Positions 35,601-48,619 of a DNA stretch of 64,000 nucleotides are shown piece after piece; positions within the stretch are counted from its first letter, which is position 1; each line of letters begins with the position of its first letter. The notes under the pieces were generated by a model. That model was not told where the DNA came from, ran no database searches, and worked only from the letters and a program-made list of their open reading frames with translations. The position numbers and the translations under genes were made by a program. The stretch comes from Rosellinia necatrix (taxonomy: Eukaryota; Ascomycota; Sordariomycetes; Xylariales; Xylariaceae). The stretch is from positions 2,356,001 to 2,420,000 of the forward strand of contig JAGYVD010000009.1 in NCBI GenBank assembly GCA_021209875.1, in the 5' to 3' direction.

Positions 35601-38600
35601 CTTAAATATAAATTTTTATTAAAAAATTTTAAAACAAAACTAAAATAATTAATATATAATATTATATAATATTTATTAAAGCTTATTAAATAATAAGTAA
35701 AATTAAACAAATATATAAACTATTTTGCTATATATATAATATATTAAAACAGAAATTAAATATTATATAAAACAAAAATTAATCCTATAAATAATAATTA
35801 AAGCTTTAAATAATACTGCAGGTTTAAACGGACTAATACCTACTTTATTAATATTTAAAATATACTTTAAAATTAACCAAGATTTACTTTTTTTATTAAA
35901 TATTATATAAAAAACAAAAGCAATAAAAAAAGCTATAAAAATATTGCGTAAAAAACAGGCTAAAATTAAAATCAACTATATAATTAATAAATATAATAGC
36001 CTAGTTATATATAATATATTTTGCTACTTTTAAAAACAAAGTTTTAATATAAAAAAAAAAAGTTAGCAAAAGCTATATAAGATTTAATTAATTAAAAATC
36101 TAATATAGTTATTAATTTAATTAATAGCTTGATATAATTTTAATATATTTAAATTAAACTATATTATTATATAATAAATAAATAATAAACTAATAAACAA
36201 AAATATTTTAAACTGTTTAACTATTTATTATATAAAAACATAGCAAACTAAAAAAAAACGCTATTATAAATATTAATATATAAGCTATATTTATATAAAA
36301 GCTAGATAATATTTTATAACAGCAAAAAACAGCAGGCATACGTTTTAGCAGTAAAGCTTTAAAAAATAATATAATTATTATACCAGAAATATTATTTAAA
36401 AATTAAATATAATTAAAATTAATAATTTTATTATATAAAAAATATTTTAGTTTATTAGATATATTAAATTTAAATATAATAAAGCTTAAATTTTAAGTTT
36501 AAACTTATATAAAAATAAAAAAAATAACCTAACTATATAAAAATTAAAACTTATTATATAAAAGTATAATAACGCTAAAAAAAAATATTTATATAATTTT
36601 AATTATTTAATAAATAAGCTAAAACTGCTGCTAATACTTAAACTTTTATTAATCTGCGATTATAATATTTTAAGCAAACTTTAAAATATTATATAAACAT
36701 ATATATAATTAAAAATAAGCTAGCAAAAAAACTTTTGCATGATTATTTAGCAAATTTAAACTAAAATACTTTAAAAAATAATTTTAAAATTATATAACTA
36801 TTATATAAACAAGCAAAATTAAAGCTATACTAGTTTAAAACTTATTATTAATATTATTAAAAATAACTAAATATATTTATATTTATATATAACCTTTATT
36901 TATTATATATAATAAAACAACTAAAAATTTTAATATTATTAGCCTATAAATAGACGATATATTTAGCTTTATTATATTAAACTTTTAAAAAAAAAAATAT
37001 AAACTAAAACAAGCTAATTTTTATATAAAACTAAAAAAATACTTTAATTAAAACATTTAATTAAATTTAATAACAACTAAATTATATTATTATATAAAAA
37101 AATATAACCTTAATATAAAAAAAACAAAGCAAATAATTAGCTTAAATTAACCTTTATATAATAAAAACTATTTAAAACTATATTTTATAGCAGGCTAAAA
37201 AAGCTTATATTAATAGTATATATTAATTAAAAGCTTTATATAACTTATTAATAGCTGTTTAAATAATTAATCCAGTTTTAAATAATATTAAAAACTTAAA
37301 CTAAAAAATCTAATAATAAATAAACAACTTTAAACAAGATTTAATTTTTATATTATTAAACCTAACATATATAAAACTATTTATTTTTATTAACAGATTT
37401 TTATAAATAATATTAATATAAATTTTAGCTTAAATTTTTATTTTATTAGTAATAAAATATTATATAAAAAAAAGTCAAGTTTTAAAATAATTAAAAACAT
37501 TATATATTAAAACTTTAATAAATATAAAAAATTATTTAAAATATTTTAATAAATAAGCTATATAATATAATTAATAAATTTAATAATATAATAGCTTTAT
37601 ATATAATAATTTAAAAATTTTAGTTATTTTAAATATTTTTTAGTTTTAATAATTTTATATTTAAATTTAAAATTATTATATAATTATTTAATTAAATTAA
37701 ATATAATATAAAAAAACGTTTAATAATAAATATTATATTGTTTTAAAATTATATAAAAAAAAATTTTTAAAATATAATAAATTAATAATATTAATAATTT
37801 AATAAATATATTTATTAAATAAAAATTAAACTAAGCTTTAAAAACTTAATATTTATAAATAAATTAATTATATAAATTAAAATATATATAAAATAAACTA
37901 AAAATAAAAATAATAAAAAATAAAATTTATATAATAATAAATATTATTTTTTATATAATAATAATATAAACTTTATTTTATTATATAATAAAAATATAAA
38001 TATAATTAAAAACTTAATTTTTAAAAAACAAGCTTTAATAATATAATAATAATATATATTATATTTAATTATTATATAATTTAAATTTAATTTTTAATTA
38101 AAGCTTATAAAGTTTAAAGTTTATAAAAAATATTATAAATTTTAAATTTTATTATTTTTTATTATTTTTTATTTTAAATATTTTTATTTTTTTTATATAA
38201 TAATAGCTTAAATTTTATTTTATTTATATAAAAAATATATTATTATTAAAAGCTTAATTTTTAAAAATAAGTTTTAATAATATAATAATAATATATATAA
38301 TAATTAATTATTATATATTTTAAATTTAATTTTAATTAAAATTAATAAAGCTTAAAAGTTTATAATTTATAAATAAATTAATATAATAAACTTTAAGCTT
38401 TATATTTTATTTATATATAATAATTAATTATTTTTTAAAAAAAAAAATTAAAAGTTATTTTTTTTTTTTTTATATAAAAAAAAATTATATATAAGCTATA
38501 TTTTATTTTTATATTTATATAAACTATATTTTTATTTTTATATTATTTTTATATAAAAAATAAAACATAAAAAATAAAAAATAAATTTATTTATTTTTTT

Positions 38601-39535
38601 TTTATTATAATTAAAATATCGTGTTTTATATAAACGTTAAATATAAAAATATAAACGTTTTTTAAAAACTAAAATTTTAATAATATAAACTAAATAAAAC
38701 TTTTTAATTATAATAATAGTTATTATATAATTTATTTATATATATTTTAAATATTAAACTTTTAGTTTTAAATTAAAAAGTTTAAAAATAATTTTATAAT
38801 AAATAAATTTAATTTAAATATTTATAAAAACATTTAAAACTATTATTTAAAATAAAATATTATAAAAAAAACAGTAGTAATAATATTTTTAATATTTTAT
38901 TATATATAAAAACTTATTAATAAAAAAAAATAAAAATATATAAATAATTATTTATTTAAAAAAAATTATATATATTAATATATAAAAACTATATTAAAAC
39001 TTAATAAGTTTAAATTTTTATAAAAAATAATAAATTTTTGTTTAGCTGTTTTTTTTATATAAATAAAGATTATAAATTATAAAATATTTTTATTAAAAAA
39101 ATATAAAATAAAAATAAAAATAAGTAAATAATATAAAAATAGCAGCAGCAGCAGTAAAATAATAATAAATATTATTATTATTATTATTATTATTAATGCT
39201 ATAGTTTTTAAAAGTTAATATTTATATTATATAAAAAAAAGCTATTATATATATATAAAAAAAAAAAAATAAATAAAATAATAAAATAAAAATTAGCTGT
39301 AAATAAAATTATATATATATTTAAACAGCAGAAAATATATTAATAATTTTAAGCTTAAATTTAAATATTAAATAATAGTTATATAAAATATATATAAATT
39401 AAAAGCTATATATAAATAAAAATTTTATATAAAAAACAACTATATATAAATAAATAATTATATATATATAAATAATTATATATAAGCAGAAAATAATATA
39501 TAAATAAAAAACTATAATTAATAAAAAAAAACTAA

Positions 39536-39847
39536 TATTAAAACTATAATAATTAATTATAATTATTTACAGCTATTATATATATATATATTTTATATAA
39601 ATATATAATATATATATTATATATATATATATAGCATATATATTTTATATATAAAATAAACTATATTATTATTATTATTTTAATAAATTATATACTAGCA
39701 GGATTTTTATATAAAATTTAAAATAATATTATATATAATAATTATTTAAATAAAATAATTAAATATAATAAATATTATATAACAAAAGTTATATTTTATT
39801 TTATATATAAATAATATATATATTATATATATAAAGCTTATTTAATA
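39536..39847 (+). repeat. LTR1c (right LTR of inner element)
   Basis: 312 bp. Heavily mutated: the start has become TATTAAAACTATAAT and the centre an almost pure AT stretch. Confidence 0.85.
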
Positions 39848-42473
39848 AATAGTATATATTAATTAAAAACTTTATATAATTTATTAATAGCTGTTTAAAT
39901 AATTAATTTAGTTTTAAATAATATTAAAAACTTAAATTAAAAATCTAATAATAAATAAATAATTTTAAATAAAGTTTAACTTTTATATTATTAAATTTAA
40001 TATATATAAAACTATTTATTTTTATTAATAGATTTTTATAACTAATATTAATATAAATTTTAGTTTAAATTTTTATTATATTAATAATAAAATATTATAT
40101 AAAAAAAATTAAGTTTTAAAATAATTAAAAATATTATATATTATAACTTTAATAAATATAAAAAATTATTTAAAATGTTTTAATAAATAAATTATATAAT
40201 ATAATTAATAAATTTAATAATATAATAATTTTATATATAATAATTTAAAAATTTTAATTATTTTAAATATTTTTTAGTTTTAATAATTTTATATTTAAAC
40301 TTAAAATTATTATATAATTATTTAATTAAACTAAATATAATATAAAAAAATATTTAATAATAAATATTATATTGTTTTAAAATTATATAAAAAAAAAATT
40401 TTTAAAATATAATAAATTAATAATATTAATAATTTAATAAATATATTTATTAAATAAAAACTAAACTAAGTTTTAAAAATTTAATATTTATAAATAAATT
40501 AATTATATAAATTAAAACATATATAAAATAAATTAAAAATAAAAATAATAAAAAATAAAATTTATATAATAATAAATATTATTTTTATATAATAATAATA
40601 TATTTTATTATATAATAAAAAAATATAAATATAATTAAAAATTTAATTTTTAAAAAACAAGCTTTAATAATATAATAATAATATATATTATATTTAATTA
40701 TTATATAACTTAAGTTTAATTTTTAATTAAAGCTTATAAAATTTAAAGTTTAAAAAAATATTATAAATTTTAAATTTTATTATTTTTTATTATTTTTTAT
40801 TTTTAAATATTTTTTATTTTTTTTATATAATAACAGCTTAAATTTTATTTTATTTATATAAAAAATATATAATTATTATTAAAAGTTTAATTTTTAAAAA
40901 ATAAGTTTTAATAATATAATAATAATATATATATAATTAATTATTATATATTTTAAGTTTAATTTTAATTAAAACTAATAAAATTTAAAAGTTTATAATT
41001 TATAAATAAACTAATATAATAAACTTTAAACTTTATATTTTTTATTTATATATAATAATTAATTATTTTTTAAAAAAAAAAAAATTAAAAGTTATTTTTT
41101 TTTTTTTTATATATAAAAAAAACTATATATAAGCTATATTTTTATTTTTATATTTATATAAACTATATTTTATTTTTATATTATTTATATATAAAACATA
41201 AAAAAAATAAAAAAACAAATTTTTTTTTTTTTAACTATAGTTAAAATATCGCGTTTTATATAAGCATTAAATATAAAAATATAAACGTTTTTTAAAAATT
41301 AAAAATTTAATAATATAAATTAAATAAAACTTTTTAATTATAATAACAGCTATTATATAATTTATTTATATATATTTTTAAATATTAAGTTTTTAATTTT
41401 AAATTAAAAAGTTTAAAAATAATTTTATAATAAATAAATTTAATTTAAATATTTATAAAAACATTTAAAACTATTATTTAAAATAAAATATTATAAAAAA
41501 AACAGTAGTAATAATATTTTAATATTTTATTATATATAAAAACTTATTAATAAAAAAAAATAAAAATATAAATAATTATTTATTTAAAAAAAATTATATA
41601 TATTAATATATAAAAACTATATTAAAACTTAATAAGCTTAAATTTTTATAAAAAATAATAAATTTTTATTTAGCTGTTTTTTTATATAAATAAAATTTAT
41701 AAACTATAAAATATTTTTATTAAAAAAATATAAAATAAAAATAAAAACAGGCAAATAATATAAAAATAATAGCAGCAGCAGCAAAACAGCAGTAAATATT
41801 ATTATTATTATTATTATTATTAATATTATAATTTTAAAAGTTAATATTTATATTATATAAAAAAAAGCTATTATATATATATAAAAAAAAAAAAACAAAC
41901 AAAACAATAGAATAAAAATTAGCTGTAAATAAAGCTGTATATATATTTAAACAGCAGAAAATATATTAATAATTTTAAGCTTAAGTTTAAATATTAAATA
42001 ATAGCTATATAAAATATATATAAATTAAAAGCTATATATAAATAAAAATTTTATATAAAAAACAACTATATATAAATAAATAATTATATATATATAAATA
42101 ATTATATATAAGCAGAAAATAATATATAAATATAAAACTATAATTAATAAAAAAAAACTAATATTAAAACTATAATAATTAATTATAATTATTTACAGCT
42201 ATTATATATATATATATTTTATATAAATATATAATATATATATTATATATATATATACAGCATATATATTTTATATATAAAATAAGCTATATTATTATTA
42301 TTATTTTAATAAATTATATACTAGCAGGATTTTTATATAAAATTTAAAATAATATTATATATAATAATTATTTAAATAAAATAATTAAACATAATAAATA
42401 TTATATAATAAAAGTTATATTTTATTTTATATATAAATAATATATATATTATATATATAAAGCTTATTTAATA
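39848..42473 (+). repeat. Tandem unit 1: LTR1 3' block plus LTR1d
   Basis: Block 39848-42161 (aatag start) followed by LTR1d 42162-42473. It is the downstream half of the outer LTR1 element after the inner insertion. It matches the next unit along its whole length. Confidence 0.82.
42162..42473 (+). repeat. LTR1d
   Basis: 312 bp, strongly mutated, most like LTR1c. Confidence 0.85.
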
Positions 42474-45084
42474 AATAGTATATATTAATTAAAAACTTTA
42501 TATAATTTATTAATAGATGTTTAAATAATTAATCTAATGTTAAATTATATTAAAAACTTAAATTAAAAATCTAATAATAAATAAATAATTTTAAATAAAG
42601 TTTAATTTTTATATTATTAAACTTAATATATATAAAACTATTTATTTTTATTAATAGATTTTTATAAATAATATTAATATAAGTTTTAGTTTAAACTTTT
42701 TATTATATTAATAATAAAATATTATATAAAAAAAATTAAGTTTTAAAATAATTAAAAATATTATATATTATAACTTTAGCAAATATAAAAAATTATTTAA
42801 AATATTCTAATAAATAAATTATACAGCATAATTAATAAATTTAATAATATAATAACTTTATATATAATAATTTAAAAATTTTAATTATTTTAAATATTTT
42901 TTAATTTTAATAATTTTATATTTAAACTTAAAATTATTATATAATTATTTAATTAAACTAAATATAATATAAAAAAATATTTAATAATAAATATTATATT
43001 GTTTTAAAAATTATATAAAAAAAAAATCTTTAAAATATAATAAATTAATAGTATTAATAATTTAATAAATATATTTATTAAATAAAAACTAAACTAAGCT
43101 TTTAAAAACTTAATATTTATAAATAAATTAATTATATAAATTAAAACATATATAAAATAAATTAAAAATAAAAATAATAAAAAATAAAGTTTATATAATA
43201 ATAAACGTTATTTTTTATATAATAATAATATAAACTTTATTTTATTATATAATAAAAATATAAATATAATTAAAAATTTAACTTTTAAAAAACAGGCCTT
43301 AATAATATAATAATAATATATATTATATTTAATTATTATATAACTTAGGTTTAATTTTTAATTAAAGCTTATAAAGTTTAAAGTTTATAAAAAATATTAT
43401 AAACTTTAGATTTTATTATTTTTTTTATTTTTTATTTTTAAATATTTTTTATTTTTTTTATATAATAACAGCTTAAACTTTATTTTATTTATATAAAAAA
43501 TATATAATTATTATTAAAAGTTTAATTTTTAAAAACAAGCTTTAATAATATAATAATAATATATATAATAATTAGCTATTATATATTTTAAGTTTAATTT
43601 TTAATTAAAACTAATAAAGCTTAAAAGTTTATAGTTTATAAATAAACTAATATAATAAACTTTAAGCTTTATATTTTTTTATATATAATAAATAATTATT
43701 TTTTTTTTTACGCATAAAAAAAAACTATATATAAGCTATATTTTTATTTTTATATTTATACTGACTATATTTTTATTTTTATGTTATTTATATATAAAAA
43801 AAAATATAAAAAAAAAAAAAATTTATTTTTTTTTTTTTTTTATATAATTATCGCGCTTTATATAAATATTAAATATAAAAATATAAACGTTTTTTAAAAA
43901 CTAAAAATTTAATAATATAAATTAAATAAAGCTTTTTAATTATAACAGCAGTTATTATATAATTTATTTATATATTTTTAAATATTAAATTTTTAGTTTT
44001 AAATTAAAAAGCTTAAAATAGCTTTTATAATAAATAAATTTAATTTAAACGTTCATAAAAACGTTTAAAGCTATTATTTAAAACAAAATATTATAAAAAA
44101 ATAATAGCAACAGTATTTTTAATATTTTATTATATATAAAAACTTATTAACAAAAAAAAAAAAATATATAAATAATTATCTGTTTAAAAAAAAATTATAT
44201 ATATTAATATATAAAACTATATTAAAACTTAATAAGCTTAAGTTTTTATAAAAAAATAATAAATTTTTATCCGGCCGTTTTTTTTTATATAAACAAAGTT
44301 TATAAACTATAAAATATTTTTTATTAAAAAAAACGCAAAACAAAAACAAAAATAGGCAGGCGGCATAAAAACAGCAGCAGCAGCAGCAGAAGCAGCAGTA
44401 AACATTATTATTATTATTATTATTAATACTGCAGCTTTTAAAAATTAGTATTTATACCGTATAAAAAAAAAGCTACTATATATATATAAAAAAAAAAAAC
44501 AGATAAAACAGCAGAACAAAAAGTTAGCTATAAATAGGGCTGTATATATATTTAAGCAGCAGAAAACACGTTAGCAACTTTAAGCCTAGGCTTAAATATT
44601 AAACAGCAGCTATATAAAGCATATATAAATCAAAAGCTATATATAAACAAAAAACTTTATATAAAAAAATAATTATATATAAATAAGCAACTATATATAT
44701 ATAAACAACTATATATAAACAGAAAATAATATATAAATAAAAAACTATAACTAATAAAAAAAAGCTAATATTAAAACTATAGCAATTAGTTATAGTTATT
44801 TATAACTATTATATATATATATATTTTATATAAATATATAATATATATATTATATATATATATATAGCATATATATTTTATATATAAAACAAATTATATT
44901 ATCGCTGTTATTTTAATAAGTTGTATGCTAGCAAAATTTTTATATAAAACTTAAAATAATGCTACGCATAATAATTATTTAAATAAAATAATAATTAAAT
45001 ATAATAAATATTGTATAACAAGAAGTTATATTCTGTTTCACGCGTGAACAGTACATGTATCGCATGTACAAAGCCTATTTAACA
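42474..45084 (+). repeat. Tandem unit 2: LTR1 3' block plus LTR1e
   Basis: A second head-to-tail copy of the block (42474-44768) and LTR1e (44769-45084). The period is about 2.61-2.63 kb. It best fits unequal exchange between LTR1c and the terminal LTR. It keeps more G and C than unit 1, especially in GCA repeats at about 44371-44400 and at the right end. Confidence 0.82.
44769..45084 (+). repeat. LTR1e (terminal LTR of outer element)
   Basis: 316 bp. The last 60 bp retain CACGCGTGAACAGTACATG and AAGCCTATTTAACA, showing the original LTR end. It is followed by TSD caggc. Confidence 0.88.
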
Positions 45085-47892
45085 CAGGCTGTTAAAATTT
45101 TATAAATAAATTATTTAAACAATTAAACTATAAAAATATAAGAGCTAAACAGAAAATTTATTAAAAGTTTTATTTTAATTTTTAAAAAGTTTAAAATAAT
45201 ATTAAATTTATAAAAACTAAACTTTTATAAAAATTAATTTAATTAAAAAATATAATAAGTTAGCTAGCAATTTTAAAAACATTAAATATTTTTTCTAAAG
45301 TAATGTTTTTAAAATCAAAGCTTTATAAATAATTAAAAGTTTATAATAAAAAGCCGGCAAAAATAAACAGTTTAAATAAAAAATAGAACAAAATATTTTT
45401 GTTTATTTTATTAAGTTTATAAAACTATAAAATAATAATATAAAAAAAGCTATGTTTAACTTGCTAAAGTTATAAGCAGCTAACTATAAACTTATAAGCT
45501 GTTTACAGCAGTTTTAATAATATTAAAGCTTTTAAATAAATTTTTAATTAATATTATAAAAAAGTATAACAAGCTAATAAATTTATTGCTTTAAAAAAAT
45601 AAAAGCAGCAATAAACTAAAGATTTAAAAGTTAAGCTTTTATAACAACTAAAAAAAAAAATATTATAATTTAAAAGTTATATATATATTTTAAGCTTAAG
45701 CGATTTAATAAAAAACTATTATAAAGCTGCTATAATATTTTTATATTAAAATATTAAAATATAATTAAAACTATTAAAAGATTACTACTAATTATTTTAA
45801 AAAGCTTATATAAAAATATTTAAAAATATATTATTATATATTTAATATATTAAAAACTAATGCTAAAATATATTAACTTCATAATAAGTTAAATTTATTG
45901 CTAATATTAATTTATGTTTTTAAAAAATATTTTATAATTTTATTATAAAACTACTACTTTTTATTTTTAAACTAAAAAACTTGTAATAATATATTAATTA
46001 TAATAAACCAGCTAAATAAATATATTTTTATATTTTTATTATTATTAAATTAATAATAGCTAGGCTAGCAGATTTACTATTTGTTTATATATTTATTAAA
46101 TATAAAATATTTTAAAAGATTATTTTAAATAAAAGCTTTATATTTATTAATTATTTTTAAACTACGTTATATTACTAATTAATTATTAGCAGAAAATTAA
46201 GCACTGCTTTTTATTTTTAAATAAATAATTAAATAAAACAATAGAACTAGGCTTTAAAATATTATTTATAAACTTTTAATTGTTTTAAATAAATTAATTA
46301 AACTAAAAAGTTAATAATAGCTAAATAAGTTTATAATATAACTTTAACTAAAATATTATTTAGCTTTTTTTAAAAGATTTTTAATTAACTTATAAAGCTT
46401 TTAAAATATAATTTAAAAAAGCTATAAAAAATAGCTTAAATTAAATAAACTTATTAAATAATATAATAGCTGCTAGAATATAACAACTAAAAATATACTA
46501 AATAATATAATAAAACAAGATTATTTTAAAAATTTAAAATTAAATAATTAATTATATTATTTATTAAAAATATTAACTAGCAGCGATTTAGTGTTAAACT
46601 AACAAATAAATATTTAAATTTTTTAAAATATTAGAACTAATAAAAATAAAATAATAGCTTATAAGCTAGAATTATTTTTAATTTATAAAATATATAATAT
46701 TTTTTAATTAGTTTGTTTAAATTATATTAATAACGCAGCAAAAATTTAGCATTTTTATTTTAAAAGCTTATAATAATTTAAAAAAAATATATTTTTAATA
46801 AAAAATATTATTATATCAGAGATTTTTAAAAAAAAAATATTTAATAAAGTAATAAAATATATTAATAATAATAATTTTTAAATATAAAAAAAATATAAAA
46901 AAAGTATTACTAAAAATATAAAAATAGTTTAAAATTAAACAAATTAATTAATTAATTAATTAATTAAATAAAATAAAAATAAAACAAAAATAAAAAAAAT
47001 AAAAATAAAATAATAATATTAAAGCTTTTTTTATTTATTAACAACTTTTTTTTATATATTATTATTTTTTTATTAAAAGTTTTAAAAAGCTTTTAAAACT
47101 ATATTATATTAAATATTAATTAATTAATTATTAAATAATAATTATTTAAAAAAATTAAGCTTATAATTTTATTATAAAATTTAATAAGTTTTAAAAAGTT
47201 TTTAATAGCAGCAAAAAATTTAGCAGCTTTTTATAAAGTAATAGCAGCAGTAGCAGCAGCAGCAGTAAAAGTTTTAGCAGCAGCAGCTAAACGTTTAAAA
47301 ATAAAAAGCTTATATTTTTACTGTTTAACAGCAGCTTTAGCAAAAATAACGGCGGCCTGTTTAGCTAATATATTAGCCTGATTTTTTAACTTATAAAACT
47401 TTTTAACTGTTATTTAAATAATAATAATTATTTATTTTATTATTAAATTATTAATATATAAAAAAACATATATTTTTATTAAAAACAACAGCAGCAGCTA
47501 TTATTTAAGTTAACTTAAGCTTATAAAACTTAAAAGCGTTTATAAGCTAATTATTAATTAGCTGTAAAATAGCTATTAAATAAAAATAAATAAAAAAATA
47601 TTTATTATAATATAAAGCTTAGCGTTTTTAATATTAAATATATTTAATATTTATTATTATTTAGCTGTTAATTATTTTTAATTTAGCTATAACTTTATAA
47701 AAAATTTATAAAAGCTATATATTAGCTATATTTTAATATACAAGTTTTTTTTATTTATTAAAATTAAATTTTTAATAGTTTATTACTATAAAGCAGCAAT
47801 AATATAATATAATATAAAAGCTATTATTTAATTAAAACTAACTTTATAAAATATAATAAAATAGTAGTTTAGTTATAAAATAATATTTATGT

Positions 47893-47931
<39 letters not shown>

Positions 47932-48399
47932 TGTTTTTATAATTAATTAGCTGTTATTATTTAAAAAACTTTAATTTATAAATTAAATAACTAATAGTTT
48001 ATTTTAATTAACTAAAAACTAGCAAAAAATAACAAATAAAATAATTTATATAATAAAATAAATAACTAAATATTTAAAAGTTTTTATAATTAACAGCAGC
48101 TATTTAGCAGCTAGATTAATATAATTTATAATTTTATATAAAGCTTAAAAAAAAAAAACTAAAATAAAAGCTTTTAAATAAAAAAAATATATTTAAAAGT
48201 AGTAAATAATTTTATTAAGTTAAAGCTTTAAATATATTATATTTTCTAGTAAAAATACAGCAAACTACTAGCTATTTATTTATTATATATAACTATTTAA
48301 AATTTTTAAAATATTATTATAAGTTTTAGAACTATTTAGCTTATTTTTAGCCGGCATTTTTTTTATATTTTAAAAATAAGGCATAAAAAAAAAAAATCT

Positions 48400-48614
48400 T
48401 ATTAAACTAATAAATTATATAACAAAATATTAGCTATTTTAAAAAATAGCTTTAAAAGCATAATTATATATATAAAAACTAAAGGCTTTTTATTTAAATA
48501 ATAAGCCTAAGAATTAATAATATTAAGCTTTACTTTTATATTTAGCTATTTACCTGCTATTTAGCTGCTACTTTATAATAACTAGACCTTACTTTAGGCA
48601 ATCTTAACATAACA
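48400..48614 (+). repeat. Right LTR5c of base element
   Basis: 215 bp, direct copy of 12745-12959. Here the outer 80 bp next to the HNH gene keep more G and C (ACCTGCTATT, CCTTACTTTAGGCAATC), while the inner part is A/T. So at both ends the bases nearest the host gene are the less mutated. Confidence 0.9.
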
Positions 48615-48619
48615 ATTAC

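Larger units (their letters stand above)
32299..39847 (+). mobile_element. Full-length LTR1 element (E1b) inserted in another LTR1
   Basis: LTRs at 32299-32610 and 39536-39847 (312 bp each), with flanking TSDs agtag (32294-32298) and aatag (39848-39852) differing by one G-to-A. Total 7549 bp. Its interior 32611-37211 is a direct repeat of 16809-19856 joined to 30703-32298. Its interior 37212-39535 repeats the blocks at 39848-42161 and 42474-44768. It preserves the empty sites of both the LTR2 insertion (about 35650) and of its own insertion (aatag at 37212-37216). No intact gene is readable. Confidence 0.85.
16493..45084 (+). mobile_element. Outer LTR1 retroelement (E1a) with nested copies
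   Basis: Left LTR at 16493-16808 and right LTR at 44769-45084, both 316 bp, flanked by the TSD caggc (16488-16492, 45085-45089). The LTR starts TGTTRGAACTATGGCAATTA and ends TTTAACA. Its body is split by an LTR2 element (19857-30702) and by a second LTR1 element (32299-39847), and its 3' part plus LTR is tandemly duplicated. A full-length copy is about 7.55 kb, judged from the inner copy. No intact ORF survives. Plus-strand coding is inferred from A-rich sense strands and A runs just before each downstream LTR. Confidence 0.85.
12745..48614 (+). mobile_element. Base LTR retroelement (LTR5) carrying all nested insertions
   Basis: Bounded by 215-bp direct LTRs (12745-12959, 48400-48614) and by the 5-bp TSD attac (12740-12744, 48615-48619). 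Without its nested insertions (14889-15457 and 16493-45084, plus TSDs) it is about 6.7 kb, an ordinary retrotransposon length. Its own sequence is 12960-16487 and 45090-48399, minus the TRIM. It is extremely AT-rich, full of stops, and no gag or pol domain is readable. An A-rich tract just before the right LTR (about 48386-48396) is a plausible mutated polypurine tract, which favours plus orientation. A GCA-repeat (Ala-coding in that frame) sits at about 47240-47295. Superfamily is not decidable by eye. Confidence 0.85.

Noticed and set aside
36930..37000. A reverse-transcriptase-like IDDI motif
   Set aside because: An ATAGACGATATA string is present, but it is preceded by a stop and the flanks do not match RT blocks; too weak after mutation.
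12387..48614. One giant DNA transposon (Starship-like) with inverted ends
   Set aside because: No captain-type recombinase is visible, the outer ends do not share a TSD, and the LTR/TSD pairs explain every boundary.
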